DNA from: Legionellaceae bacterium | GTDB taxonomy: Bacteria > Pseudomonadota > Gammaproteobacteria > Legionellales > Legionellaceae | Length of the DNA: 40,349 bases | Assembly (NCBI GenBank): GCA_029210085.1 | Contig: JARGPP010000019.1 | Location: 1-40,349, forward strand | Reading direction: 5' to 3' | In this document: piece after piece, positions 15,951 to 26,029 of the stretch | Position numbering within the stretch: position 1 is the first letter of the stretch | How the letters are laid out: each line of letters begins with the position of its first letter | The notes under the pieces: generated by a model | What the model was told of the DNA's origin: nothing | Database searches by the model: none | The model's input: only the letters and a program-made list of their open reading frames with translations | Program-made: the position numbers and the translations under genes

Positions 15951-17201
15951 GTGAAACATAAAGCAAAATTAACACTATTTTTAAACACATTTCTTTTTAC
16001 ACAGGTTTTGTTTGCAGGGTGTGGACAGGCAGATATGAATCAGGCGATTAATCAACTAATGTCTGAAGCAAAAACACTTTATAAAGTTCCAGGCATACAA
16101 ATTAGTATTACCTGTCCAGGAAAAAGTACCCCTCATGATTTTGTGAGTGGGTATGCAGATGTCCAAAAGCGACGTTCTATGAGGCCAGAACATTTATTCC
16201 AAGTTGGAAGCGAAACAAAAGCTTTTATTGCGGCTATTTTGTTGCAACTCGAAAGTGAAGGTAAATTATCGCTTAATGACTCCATTGCTCATTACCTCAA
16301 TGATCTTCCTGTATCATGGCAGTCCGTTACAATTAATCAAATACTGAATCATACAAGTGGTATACCTGATTATCTTTCTTCACCTCAATTTTTGAGTAAA
16401 ATAAAAACTTCAAATAGTTCAAAGCAATGGACTTATGAAGAACTTATCAATTTGGTTAGAGCAACAAAACGAGTGTTTCAGCCGGGAAGAGCTTGGGATT
16501 ATTCACAAACAAATTATGTATTAGCAGGTAAAATTATTGAAATAGTCACTCAAAATTCACTGGAATATGAGTTGAATCATCGCATATTTGGACCTTTAAA
16601 ATTAAAGAATACGCTATATGTTCCTCATGCCTATAATAATGCACTCTTACAACGTATGGCACATGGATATTCTGAGTATGGTTTGTTTCCAAATGAGCCG
16701 AAAGATATTACGACCTATAACATATCTTGGCTTAATGCGGCAGGTTCCATGCTATCTACCACACATGATAAAGCTATTTGGTGGAAAGCTTTATTTGCAG
16801 CAGATATATTACCGCCATTACAAAAACAAAAATTAAAGCATTTAGTTGATATTGAGAGTGGCCAATTTCTACCCCCAAAGAGTCCTAGATATGGATATGG
16901 TCTTGGAATTTTGGGATGGTACGATTCTCCTGTTGGACCTGTTTGGGGAGCGGTTGGGAAAACGCTTGGTTATTATACAGGCACTTTTTATTTGGAATGT
17001 AATGATATTATTATATCCATTTCTTGTAATCATTATGGTAAAGCAGAAAGTGAAGGCCCAGGAATACGCTTGTTAATTTTTAAGTTGGTCAATACAATTA
17101 AAAGCTTTGATACTAAACAGTGCTCTAAAATGGGGACAGTAAATGAAGCCTCAAAATTCCCTTCTTTTTTAAAGATTTTGGATAATGAGCTCATACAATA
17201 A
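15951..17201 (+). CDS. Exported serine beta-lactamase-like hydrolase, possible lipoprotein
   Basis: This belongs to the class C beta-lactamase / D-Ala-D-Ala carboxypeptidase / esterase superfamily. The GTG at 15951 follows AGGA by about six bases and gives 416 residues; a TTG seven codons earlier is possible. The N-terminus is a signal peptide whose end LFAGC can be read as a lipobox, so the protein may be a lipoprotein. The nucleophile motif is GSETKAF (Ser87, Lys90). The second motif is DYSQTNY, with Gln where most members have Tyr-x-Asn, and the third motif position reads GKTLGYY rather than HTG. INQILNHTSGIPDY is typical of the family. It acts in the periplasm or on the envelope. The substrate is unknown; true beta-lactam resistance is not implied. 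Confidence 0.8.
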   Translation: MKHKAKLTLFLNTFLFTQVLFAGCGQADMNQAINQLMSEAKTLYKVPGIQISITCPGKSTPHDFVSGYADVQKRRSMRPEHLFQVGSETKAFIAAILLQLESEGKLSLNDSIAHYLNDLPVSWQSVTINQILNHTSGIPDYLSSPQFLSKIKTSNSSKQWTYEELINLVRATKRVFQPGRAWDYSQTNYVLAGKIIEIVTQNSLEYELNHRIFGPLKLKNTLYVPHAYNNALLQRMAHGYSEYGLFPNEPKDITTYNISWLNAAGSMLSTTHDKAIWWKALFAADILPPLQKQKLKHLVDIESGQFLPPKSPRYGYGLGILGWYDSPVGPVWGAVGKTLGYYTGTFYLECNDIIISISCNHYGKAESEGPGIRLLIFKLVNTIKSFDTKQCSKMGTVNEASKFPSFLKILDNELIQ

Positions 17202-17216
17202 TTTTATTATTGATAG

Positions 17217-17942
17217 CTATAAATCAAAAGCTTCACCAAGATAAACAGCGCGTGCTTGCTCATTCGCAAGAATAGTTCTAGGTGTCCCTTCACACAGCAC
17301 TTGGCCTTGATTGAGAATATAAGCACGCTCACAAATATCGAGTGTTTCGCGAACGTTATGGTCCGTGATTAAAACACCAATATTACGATCGCATAAATGT
17401 GTGATCATTTTTTTGATATCTAAAACTGAAATTGGGTCAACGCCTGCAAAAGGCTCATCCAGTAAAATAAATTCAGGATCAGTGGCAAGTGCTCTCGCAA
17501 TTTCAACGCGACGGCGTTCACCACCCGATAAACTCATACCCAAATTTTTTCTTAAGTGTGAAATATGAAATTCAGTAAGTAAGCGTTCGATAATATCAGG
17601 GTATTCTGTTTTTTTTAAATTTTTGCGGCACTGTAAAATAGCCAATAAGTTTTCTTCAACAGTGAGTTTTCTGAAAACAGATGCTTCTTGAGGTAAGTAA
17701 CCGATACCGAGTTGTGCGCGTTCGTGTATGGGAAGGCGTGTGATGTTTTGATTATTTAAGATAATTTTTCCAGAATCACACTTTTGAAGGCCAACAATTA
17801 AATAAAAAGAAGTGGTTTTTCCTGCACCATTGGGTCCTAGAAGGCCCACACATTCACCACGTTTAATCGTGATACTGACATCGTTTACAACAGCTCTTTT
17901 TTTAAATGATTTTTTTAAATGGGTTGCACGCAGTTCATTCAT
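17217..17942 (-). CDS. lptB: LPS export ABC transporter ATPase LptB
   Basis: LptB powers extraction of LPS from the inner membrane by LptFG and its passage through LptC-LptA to LptDE. The 241 residues are the same length as in E. coli. Walker A is [11 protein letters not shown] (about 35-45), the signature is [15 protein letters not shown], Walker B is [13 protein letters not shown], and the switch His is in [11 protein letters not shown]. It overlaps lptA by 4 nt and is the last gene of the kdsD-kdsC-lptC-lptA-lptB operon. In many gammaproteobacteria rpoN follows here; in this window a convergent hydrolase gene follows instead. Confidence 0.96.
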   Translation of the reverse strand: MNELRATHLKKSFKKRAVVNDVSITIKRGECVGLLGPNGAGKTTSFYLIVGLQKCDSGKIILNNQNITRLPIHERAQLGIGYLPQEASVFRKLTVEENLLAILQCRKNLKKTEYPDIIERLLTEFHISHLRKNLGMSLSGGERRRVEIARALATDPEFILLDEPFAGVDPISVLDIKKMITHLCDRNIGVLITDHNVRETLDICERAYILNQGQVLCEGTPRTILANEQARAVYLGEAFDL

Positions 17943-18463
17943 AAATGTTTCTCTGGATGTTCGGTTGGATCAATTAATATAATGGTTCTTTCTTTGTTTT
18001 TAGCGGTTGTTATAAAACGCTCAGCTTCCGTATCATAAAGGATGTGAGGTGCGGAGAGTTTATTTTTTCCTTGTATAATATATGCATGGCCCGTGAGTTC
18101 CAGTTGGTGTTTGAGTGGGTCATAGCAGATTTTATCGGCATATGCATGTAATAGAGGTTTATCTGTTGTAGTTAATGTCCAAAAATGAGCTCTTTCTTGA
18201 GGGTTACCGAAAGCTGTTGCGAGTGTTAAATGATGTTTTTCATCCATTTGTGTTTTGGCATGATTAGCACGTAAGTGAGAACTACCTTGGTCAATTATAA
18301 CGCCACCTGAATATGTGCCTGATCCTGTTTTATCGTTAAATGTAACGTGCCCGGCTTGAAATTGAATCGATTCTAAACGATCACTCGTTAAGGCATAGCT
18401 ACTTGATATCAGAAAATTTGCGCATAAAAAAAATAATAAGTATTGATATATTGATTTAACCAT
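17939..18463 (-). CDS. lptA: LPS transport periplasmic bridge protein LptA
   Basis: LptA forms the periplasmic bridge that carries LPS from LptC to LptD. The start at 18463 gives 174 residues with a clean signal peptide ([19 protein letters not shown], cleavage before LTSD); a longer frame would bury it behind 14 extra residues inside lptC. The beta-jellyroll OstA-type pattern is visible in [32 protein letters not shown] and [16 protein letters not shown]. It overlaps lptC by 8 nt and lptB by 4 nt, so the three are translationally coupled. Confidence 0.92.
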   Translation of the reverse strand: MVKSIYQYLLFFLCANFLISSSYALTSDRLESIQFQAGHVTFNDKTGSGTYSGGVIIDQGSSHLRANHAKTQMDEKHHLTLATAFGNPQERAHFWTLTTTDKPLLHAYADKICYDPLKHQLELTGHAYIIQGKNKLSAPHILYDTEAERFITTAKNKERTIILIDPTEHPEKHL

Positions 18464-19022
18464 GACGCGGCCTGTAGGTTCCCCTAATATTTTGAAGGAG
18501 TTCAATGTGATGGGTGATTAAGTCGGCTTGCATGCCTACAGCTTCCATGTGATTGTCACCTTGGTCCCAGCTGATTTTAAGAGGGGTGTGCGCCCATTTT
18601 TTTTTCGGAAAGTAGCTCATGGCTTCGGTTTTCAAAACGCCAGCAGCTTGTTCTTGATAGGCTTCATGGTGAATATTGACATCAGTTAGAAATTTAATTT
18701 CTTCAGCGCCTGCAGTAATAAGGGCAGTTTTTGAGTGAATGGTCCAGGTAGGTTGGTCGGCTTTTGTTACAAAGATATGGGGTGTGTCTAAATAATGAGT
18801 GTCTTCACTGGATACATGATAAGTAGAGGGCGATTGTAAGCGATAAACAGGTTGTCCGGTTTTATCAAATTGTTGTATTTCAAGTGCTGTAAAACGATGC
18901 TCTGTGGTTGCAGTGGGTGTACTGAGTTTTATTTTGGGTGCATTTGTAAAAAAAAACCAAGCGACACTGGCTAAACTAAGTAATATTGCAAATAATGTTG
19001 TGATGCCGCGAGTTGTGTTCAT
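18456..19022 (-). CDS. lptC: LPS transport inner-membrane protein LptC
   Basis: LptC is a bitopic inner-membrane protein that receives LPS from LptBFG and hands it to LptA. The 188 residues are close to the usual length. A single N-terminal helix (residues about 8-26, TLFAILLSLASVAWFFF) anchors a periplasmic beta-jellyroll with the family-typical LQSPSTYHVSSEDTHYLDTP and WTIHSKTALITAGAEEIKF. It starts 10 nt after kdsC and overlaps lptA. Confidence 0.9.
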   Translation of the reverse strand: MNTTRGITTLFAILLSLASVAWFFFTNAPKIKLSTPTATTEHRFTALEIQQFDKTGQPVYRLQSPSTYHVSSEDTHYLDTPHIFVTKADQPTWTIHSKTALITAGAEEIKFLTDVNIHHEAYQEQAAGVLKTEAMSYFPKKKWAHTPLKISWDQGDNHMEAVGMQADLITHHIELLQNIRGTYRPRHG

Positions 19023-19032
19023 GAGGCTTTAT

Positions 19033-19566
19033 TTATCCGGTCAAGTAAGTATCAAGCGCTGAATCAAATTTATTGTGTGTGTTTAAGATGAGTTCGCAGA
19101 GCTCACGAACACCACCATTACCACCTGGTTTTTGTGTTTGCCAATCAGCGGCCTGTTTGACTGGGTCAACTGCATTAGCAATAGCAACGCCGAAACCAAC
19201 TTGTTGTATAATCGGTAAGTCCGGTAAGTCATCGCCAATATAGGCAAATGCACTATCAGGTAAATTCAAGCGTGTTTTCAGCGTGTCATAGGCTGCTTGT
19301 TTACTTACTTGTCCTTTAAAAAAATGTTGGATGCCTATTTGCTCCATACGTTTATCAATAATTTGATTATCGGTTGTTGTGATAATTGCAACTTCAATAC
19401 CAGCGCATAATAAAAATTTAAGCCCCATGCCATCATGAACATGAAACGCTTTAGTTTCTTCACCATTTGTATTTAAATATAAAAAACCATTGGTTAAAAC
19501 ACCATCAACATCACAAATAAGGCAGCGAATGTCTTTAATTTTTTGGATTAAGTTTGAATTGAGCAT
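19033..19566 (-). CDS. kdsC: 3-deoxy-D-manno-octulosonate 8-phosphate phosphatase
   Basis: KdsC removes phosphate from Kdo-8-P to give Kdo for the LPS inner core. It is a C0-type HAD phosphatase without a large cap. The nucleophile motif is CDVDGVLTNG (about 18-27), motif II is AIITTTDN, and the late acidic motif is YIGDDLPDLPII. The 177 residues fit the tetrameric family. It sits 2 nt after kdsD and 10 nt before lptC. Confidence 0.95.
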   Translation of the reverse strand: MLNSNLIQKIKDIRCLICDVDGVLTNGFLYLNTNGEETKAFHVHDGMGLKFLLCAGIEVAIITTTDNQIIDKRMEQIGIQHFFKGQVSKQAAYDTLKTRLNLPDSAFAYIGDDLPDLPIIQQVGFGVAIANAVDPVKQAADWQTQKPGGNGGVRELCELILNTHNKFDSALDTYLTG

Positions 19567-19568
19567 GG

Positions 19569-20534
19569 TTAAATAATTCCAGCACGTAGTAAATCGTGAA
19601 TGTGTAAAATAGCAGTGGGTTGTGTGTCTTGGTTGGTAATGATCAGCGATGTAATACTATGTTTTTGCATTAAAGCAAGAGCCTCTGCAGCTAAGGATTT
19701 TTCGGAAATAGTTTTGCAGTTTGCTGTCATGACGTCTTTGATAGGTGTGGTGTTGATGTCATAGGATTGCATGAGTGTTCGGCGAATATCACCATCCGTA
19801 TAGATACCCGTTAGGCAGTGATTGGCATCCACAACACATGTGATACCCAGCTTTTTATTGTTGACTTCTGTGAGCGCATCTCGAATAAGCATGTTCTCAT
19901 TCACTTGGGGTAGAGCATCTCCTGTTTGGCATAAATCTGCAACTGTGAGTAATAATTTTTTACCCAGTGCACCACCTGGATGTGCATGGGCAAAGTCATT
20001 TTCAGTGAAACCACGAGCATTTAAAAGTGCGATAGCCAAAGCATCTCCCATGACCAGCGCTATAGTTGTGCTGGTGGTAGGGGCTAAATTAAGAGGGCAT
20101 GCTTCAGAAGAAATTTCAAGATTCAGATTAACGGTTGCAATTTTGGCCAAGGTTGACAGAGGGTTACCCGTTAGACTGATAATAGGAACTTCAAGACGTT
20201 TTAACTGGGGGAGTAAACTGATAATTTCGTGGGTTGTGCCTGAGTTTGAAAGGGCAAAAACAATGTCTTTAGACGTGACCATACCAAGGTCACCATGGCT
20301 CGCTTCGGCAGGATGCATAAAAAAAGCAGGGGAGCCTGTACTTGCAAAAGTTGCCGCTATTTTTTTCCCGATATGACCCGATTTTCCCATTCCTGTTACA
20401 ATAATACGACCTTCACATGCAAATAGTAAGGCACAAGCTTCTTCAAAGTTAGCATCAATTTGCTGGGTGAGTTTAAAGATAGCAGCGGCTTCTGTCTCAA
20501 TTACTGCAAGGCCTGATTTACAAAAATTCATCAT
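19569..20534 (-). CDS. kdsD: D-arabinose 5-phosphate isomerase
   Basis: KdsD interconverts ribulose-5-P and arabinose-5-P, the first step toward Kdo. The N-terminal SIS domain has VTGMGKSGHIGKKIAATF, SPAFFMHPAEASHGDLG and ALSNSGTTHEI. Two CBS domains follow, with DALTEVNNKKLGITCVVD and AEALALMQKHSITSLIIT. The ATG at 20534 gives 321 residues, near the usual length. An upstream in-frame ATG at 20609 would add 25 residues with no homology look and would lie upstream of the promoter at 20576-20604. It is the first gene of the operon, divergent from mlaF. Confidence 0.94.
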   Translation of the reverse strand: MMNFCKSGLAVIETEAAAIFKLTQQIDANFEEACALLFACEGRIIVTGMGKSGHIGKKIAATFASTGSPAFFMHPAEASHGDLGMVTSKDIVFALSNSGTTHEIISLLPQLKRLEVPIISLTGNPLSTLAKIATVNLNLEISSEACPLNLAPTTSTTIALVMGDALAIALLNARGFTENDFAHAHPGGALGKKLLLTVADLCQTGDALPQVNENMLIRDALTEVNNKKLGITCVVDANHCLTGIYTDGDIRRTLMQSYDINTTPIKDVMTANCKTISEKSLAAEALALMQKHSITSLIITNQDTQPTAILHIHDLLRAGII

Positions 20535-20575
20535 TTTTAGCTCTTTTGTCGCGCTAGATAAAAGATATGCTTGTG

Positions 20576-20604
20576 ATTCTAACACAAAATAAATGCTCTC
20601 TAAA
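20576..20604 (-). promoter_or_regulatory. Promoter of the kdsD-kdsC-lptCAB operon
   Basis: On the minus strand a TTTAGA -35 (20599-20604), a 17-bp spacer and a TAGAAT -10 (20576-20581) would start transcription near 20569, 35 nt before the kdsD ATG at 20534. Confidence 0.45.
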
Positions 20605-20717
20605 CGCATGTTTTATGTGGAACCGATAGATGGCATTCATGGTGGCTTTTACAGAGTATTTTTTATATTTTATGAGGACATTCACGGTTCTCCTGGCAAT
20701 CCGTCAGATCTGGAGTA

Positions 20718-20723
20718 TATAAT
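20718..20723 (+). promoter_or_regulatory. -10 element of the mla-ibaG-murA operon
   Basis: A perfect TATAAT lies about 30 nt upstream of the mlaF start at 20754. The -35 region is poor (TGGCAA at an 18-bp spacing), so an activator may be needed or the site may be weak. Confidence 0.4.
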
Positions 20724-20753
20724 TAGAAGATTCTTGATTTGGAGCGCGTGTGC

Positions 20754-21551
20754 ATGCGAGACCCTTGGGTGATGATTAGGCAATTGACGTTTTCACATCA
20801 AAACCGCTTGATATTCGATCAAGTTAATATCGATGTCCAACCTGGAAAAATCACCGCTATTATGGGACCGAGCGGGAGCGGTAAGACTACTTTATTGCAC
20901 TTAATTGGTGGCTTGTTAAAGCCTGACAAAGGACAAATACAGGTCCATCATCAAGATATCCATACTTTATCCAATACGCAATTAGAAAAAGCACGACGTA
21001 ATATGGGGCTGTTGTTTCAAAATGGTGCTTTATTTACTCATCTTACAGTCTTTGAAAATGTGGCTTTTCCTTTACGAGAACATACTGATTTAGAAGAGCA
21101 TTTATTAAGACATGTGGTGTCCATGAAACTTGAGGCCGTTGGTTTGCGAGGTGCGGCATATTTAATGCCATCTCAACTGTCAGGTGGCATGGCTCGTCGT
21201 GTTGCACTTGCACGTGCAATGGCGCTTGATCCTAACCTCATGATGTATGATGAGCCTTTTACAGGACAAGATCCAATTTCTATGGGTGTTTTGGTTCGTT
21301 TAATTAAACGACTCAATCAATTATTAAAAATGACCACGATTATTGTCTCTCATGATGTAGAAGAAACCTGTGCAATCGCTGATTATGTGTATTTAATTGC
21401 AGATGGGCGTGTCATTGGTGCTGGAGAGCCTTCTGTATTGCAAGCGTCAACAGAGCCAGATGTACGACAGTTTATGTCGGGTGAAGCCGATGGTGTTGTA
21501 CCATTTCATTATCCGGCAAAGCCCTATCAAGAGGAGTTACTTGATGCTTAA
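20754..21551 (+). CDS. mlaF: Phospholipid transport ABC ATPase MlaF
   Basis: MlaF energises the MlaFEDB complex, which moves phospholipids between inner and outer membrane to keep outer-leaflet asymmetry. The ATG at 20754 with GGAG nine bases upstream gives 265 residues; an upstream TTG overlaps that RBS. Walker A is GPSGSGKTTLL, the Q-loop is LLFQNGALF, the signature is QLSGGMARRVALARAMAL, Walker B is LMMYDEPFTGQDP, and the H-loop is IIVSHDVEE. It overlaps mlaE by 8 nt. Confidence 0.95.
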   Translation: MRDPWVMIRQLTFSHQNRLIFDQVNIDVQPGKITAIMGPSGSGKTTLLHLIGGLLKPDKGQIQVHHQDIHTLSNTQLEKARRNMGLLFQNGALFTHLTVFENVAFPLREHTDLEEHLLRHVVSMKLEAVGLRGAAYLMPSQLSGGMARRVALARAMALDPNLMMYDEPFTGQDPISMGVLVRLIKRLNQLLKMTTIIVSHDVEETCAIADYVYLIADGRVIGAGEPSVLQASTEPDVRQFMSGEADGVVPFHYPAKPYQEELLDA

Positions 21552-22326
21552 TCGAATTGCTACAATAGGCCAAGTGAGTATAGGACTATTAGAGCGTTTA
21601 GGTGCTTCAGGTTACTTTTTAGCCTGTTTGTTGTGGCGTTCTCCAAAGCTCAAAAAATTGCTACCTAACGTATGGCAGCAGCTTTATTCTGTGGGTGTTT
21701 TATCTGCTGTTGTGATTGTTGTCTCAGGACTTTTCATTGGCATGGTGGTGGGGTTGCAAGGGCATCATACACTTGAAAAATTTGGTGCTACAAGTCAGTT
21801 AGGGCAGTTATTGGCGCTCAGTATTGCCCGTGAACTTGGACCTGTTGTAGCCGCATTGTTATTTGCAGGCAGGGCTGGGTCTGCATTAACAGCAGAGATT
21901 GGCTTAATGAAAACGACAGAGCAACTGGCTAGTATGAATATGATGGGGGTTGATCCCTTAGCACGTATTGTTTACCCACGGTTTTTAGCCGGCCTTATTT
22001 CCTTGCCTGTCCTGACACTTATTTTTTCAGCGGTTGCTGTTTATGGCGGTTATTTTGTAGGTGTTGAACGTTTAGGTGTAGATGCAGGAAGTTTTTGGTC
22101 TAATATGCAGGCATCAGTTCATTTTCGATTGGATATATTAAGCGGTATCATCAAAAGCTTGGTGTTTGCTTTTTTAGTAACTTGGGTCGCGGTTTTTCAA
22201 GGATTTTCGTGTGTTCCTACTGCTGAAGGTATTAGCCAAGCAACAACACGTTCAGTTGTATATGCATCTTTATTAATATTAGGGTTTGATTTTCTATTGA
22301 CAGCGCTCATGATTGGAGGATGGTAA
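21544..22326 (+). CDS. mlaE: Phospholipid transport permease MlaE
   Basis: MlaE is the inner-membrane permease of the Mla system. The start is the ATG at 21544, inside the end of mlaF; this gives 260 residues, the family length. The open frame extends further upstream, but only within mlaF. Family features are an N-terminal interfacial helix, about five membrane segments, GLQGHHTLEKFGATSQLG, and the conserved LARELGPVVAALLFAGRAG with the coupling-helix segment AEIGLMKTTEQLASMNMMGV. mlaD follows with no gap. Confidence 0.95.
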   Translation: MLNRIATIGQVSIGLLERLGASGYFLACLLWRSPKLKKLLPNVWQQLYSVGVLSAVVIVVSGLFIGMVVGLQGHHTLEKFGATSQLGQLLALSIARELGPVVAALLFAGRAGSALTAEIGLMKTTEQLASMNMMGVDPLARIVYPRFLAGLISLPVLTLIFSAVAVYGGYFVGVERLGVDAGSFWSNMQASVHFRLDILSGIIKSLVFAFLVTWVAVFQGFSCVPTAEGISQATTRSVVYASLLILGFDFLLTALMIGGW

Positions 22327-22809
22327 ATGATAGCGAAAAATAGGCGCTATGGTCTGGATTTGGCCGTTGGTTCTTTGATGTTATGTGGTTTTTTAGCCTT
22401 GCTCGTAATGGTGTTTAAAGTGAGTGGTATTCAAGAGTTAGCGCATGCAAAAAGCTACTCAGTCACGGCGGACTTTGCAAATATTGGTGGGTTAAAAGTA
22501 CGAGCCCCTGTAACCGTTTCAGGGGTTAAGGTAGGAGAGGTGACTCGTATTGTGCTTGAACCTGGGCGATTAAATGCAAAAGTCACTATGCAGCTTGCTA
22601 AAAACAAACCTATTCCATATGAAGATACTTCGGCACGCATTTTAACGGAAGGTCTATTAGGCTCAAATTATGTGAGTATTGTTCCCGGATTTGAAGACGA
22701 TCCAGAACATCCGTTTTTGCGATCAGGAGATGTGATTGAAAAAACACAAGAGGCTGTGATTTTAGAAAACCTGATTGGGCAGCTATTATTTAATGTGAAA
22801 TCCTCTTAA
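22327..22809 (+). CDS. mlaD: Phospholipid transport MCE protein MlaD
   Basis: MlaD forms a hexameric periplasmic ring anchored in the inner membrane. It passes lipid between MlaE and MlaC. The 160-residue protein has one N-terminal membrane helix (about 11-33) and an MCE domain, marked by VTADFANIGGLKVRAPVTVS, GVKVGEVTRI and ILTEGLLGSNYVSIVPG. The start abuts the mlaE stop. Confidence 0.94.
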   Translation: MIAKNRRYGLDLAVGSLMLCGFLALLVMVFKVSGIQELAHAKSYSVTADFANIGGLKVRAPVTVSGVKVGEVTRIVLEPGRLNAKVTMQLAKNKPIPYEDTSARILTEGLLGSNYVSIVPGFEDDPEHPFLRSGDVIEKTQEAVILENLIGQLLFNVKSS

Positions 22810-22824
22810 ATTTGGAGAGTTAAT

Positions 22825-23436
22825 ATGCGGGAGTTACGTGTTTTTTTAGGGGTGCTTTTTTTGGGCGTTGCAACGGTCGCGTGGTCAGCTACATCTCCGG
22901 TGCCAATGCTTGAAAATACAGCAGATAATATGGTGCAAATACTGGATACGAATAAAACACGTTTAAAAAGTAACCCAGAGATTGTTCAACAAACGGTTCG
23001 TAAGTATTTATTACCACATATCGATGTGCGAGGGATGGCGCGCTCTGTTTTAGGCCGAGCGGCGTGGGTTCGAGCCACAGAAGAAGAGCAAAAACGTTTT
23101 ACAAAAGCATTTACAGAGCTTGTGGTACGAACATATTCAGCACCGTTAGCAGAATATTCTAATGAAAAAATTATGTTTTTACCGGAGCGTGCAGCACCTA
23201 GTGGGCGCTTTACACGTGTAAATAGTGTTATCATTCGTCCGAGTGGACAAAAAATTCCATTAAGCTATAGTTTGGTTTTGAAGAAAAACACATGGAAAAT
23301 TTATGATTTTAGTGTGGAGGGTGTGAGTCTTCTTCAAAGCTTTAAAACTCAGTTTGGACAAATTTTGAGGGTGTCAGATATGAATGCATTAATTGCTGAG
23401 CTTGAAGCGCAAAGTCGTTTAAAAAAGGCAGTTTAA
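22825..23436 (+). CDS. mlaC: Phospholipid-binding periplasmic protein MlaC
   Basis: MlaC is the soluble lipid carrier between the MlaA-porin complex and MlaD. The 203-residue precursor has a signal peptide (FLGVLFLGVATVAWSA, cleavage near ATS). Tol-Tol/MlaC-family segments follow: YLLPHIDVRGMARSVLGRA, KRFTKAFTELVVRTYSAPL and KNTWKIYDFSVEGVSLLQSF. GGAGAG lies upstream of the ATG. Its stop overlaps the mlaB start by one base. Confidence 0.93.
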   Translation: MRELRVFLGVLFLGVATVAWSATSPVPMLENTADNMVQILDTNKTRLKSNPEIVQQTVRKYLLPHIDVRGMARSVLGRAAWVRATEEEQKRFTKAFTELVVRTYSAPLAEYSNEKIMFLPERAAPSGRFTRVNSVIIRPSGQKIPLSYSLVLKKNTWKIYDFSVEGVSLLQSFKTQFGQILRVSDMNALIAELEAQSRLKKAV

Positions 23437-23725
23437 TGATGAATCCGGTTGTTTTTCTTCCAACAGAGAATTTGACAATAGATACAGTGACCTCAGATTT
23501 AAAGCGTCTTTTAGCCGTACTAGATGCACATCCAAAAGTCCCTTTTGTTTTTGATTTAAACCAAGTTTTACAATGTGATACGGCAGGGCTTGCCTTATTG
23601 ATCGAGGCAAAACGTTTGTGTGCTTTAAAAAAAAGCAGTTTTCGAATTGAAAACATGCCACATACAATGCGTGATTTAGCGCGTTTTTGTGATGTCGAAC
23701 ATTTATTTTTAGGAGAGTTTGGCGG

Positions 23726-23729
<4 letters not shown>
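23436..23729 (+). CDS. mlaB: STAS-domain protein MlaB
   Basis: MlaB binds MlaF and is required for assembly and activity of the transporter. The 97-residue STAS fold shows the strand-helix motif VFDLNQVLQCDTAGLALLI; the Thr in this loop corresponds to the functionally important Ser/Thr position of STAS proteins. Two consecutive ATG codons (23436 and 23439) are possible starts. It overlaps ibaG by 4 nt. Confidence 0.88.
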
Positions 23730-25232
<1,503 letters not shown>

Positions 25233-25257
25233 CTAAGCGTTCAATTGGAGTTGAAAT

Positions 25258-26019
25258 GTGATGGCGACGCAAAAGGACCTTGTCCATTATCTTAAAGAAT
25301 ATCTTGCTCTGGATAATTTCAAAGATTATGCCCCTAATGGATTGCAAGTTGAGGGGCGAGCAGATATTCGCCGAATTAGAACAGCAGTAACAGCTTCTCT
25401 TGATGTGATTAAACAGGCATCTGCTGATAAAGCGTGTGCTTTATTGGTTCATCATGGATATTTTTGGCGTGGAGAAGCCCCTGAGATTTGTGGTATGAAG
25501 CGAGAACGTATTTTGCATTTGCTGAAGCATGATATGAATTTATTGGCCTATCATTTGCCGATTGATTGTCATTCAGAGTTAGGAAATAACGCATGTATGG
25601 CAAGACGGCTTAATGTATCTGATATTAAGCGTCATACTGTATCTGGAACCCCCAATCTTTTATGGACGGGTCAATTATCTAAAGCAATGACGGCGGATGC
25701 TTTTGTAACCGAACTGAATCAGTTATATCAACGCAAACCACAACATATTTCAGGTGGAAAAAACGTCATACAAAATATTGCTTTTTGTACGGGTGGTGCA
25801 CAAGATTTTATTGTAGAAGCCCATGCATTAGGGGTTGATGCATATATCAGTGGTGAAATTTCAGAGCGGACCTATTATCAGGCCAAAGAACTAGGCTTAC
25901 ATTATTTTGCATGTGGACATCATGCAACAGAAAGGGATGGCATTAAGACTTTAGGCAAGCACTTAGCACTTCGGTTTGGCCTGGAACATGCTTTTATTGA
26001 CAGTGATAATCCAGTGTAA
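25258..26019 (+). CDS. Nif3-family dinuclear metal protein (YbgI/YqfO type)
   Basis: The 253-residue protein belongs to the Nif3/DUF34 family, which binds two metal ions and is sometimes annotated as GTP cyclohydrolase I type 2; its physiological reaction is not settled. Metal-ligand motifs are LLVHHGYFW (His pair near 64), AYHLPIDCHSELGNN near 101-115, and ACGHHATERDGI near the C-terminus. The start is GTG 25258 or ATG 25261, after GGAG. It lies 25 nt after murA and 10 nt before recD2, so it may be part of the same transcript. Confidence 0.88.
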   Translation: MMATQKDLVHYLKEYLALDNFKDYAPNGLQVEGRADIRRIRTAVTASLDVIKQASADKACALLVHHGYFWRGEAPEICGMKRERILHLLKHDMNLLAYHLPIDCHSELGNNACMARRLNVSDIKRHTVSGTPNLLWTGQLSKAMTADAFVTELNQLYQRKPQHISGGKNVIQNIAFCTGGAQDFIVEAHALGVDAYISGEISERTYYQAKELGLHYFACGHHATERDGIKTLGKHLALRFGLEHAFIDSDNPV

Positions 26020-26029
26020 GATATAACAT

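Noticed and set aside
17196-17212. CAATAAT/ATTATTG palindrome between the hydrolase and lptB as a terminator
   Set aside because: It is AT-rich, short and overlaps the stop codon; too weak to call.
19822-20376. Long plus-strand open frame (184 codons)
   Set aside because: It is antisense to kdsD, which has full SIS and CBS motifs.
20535-20609. 25-codon N-terminal extension of kdsD
   Set aside because: The extra residues do not resemble the family, and the best promoter lies inside the extension.
21397-21543. Upstream extension of mlaE
   Set aside because: It overlaps the mlaF coding sequence in another frame; the ATG at 21544 gives the normal 260-residue protein.
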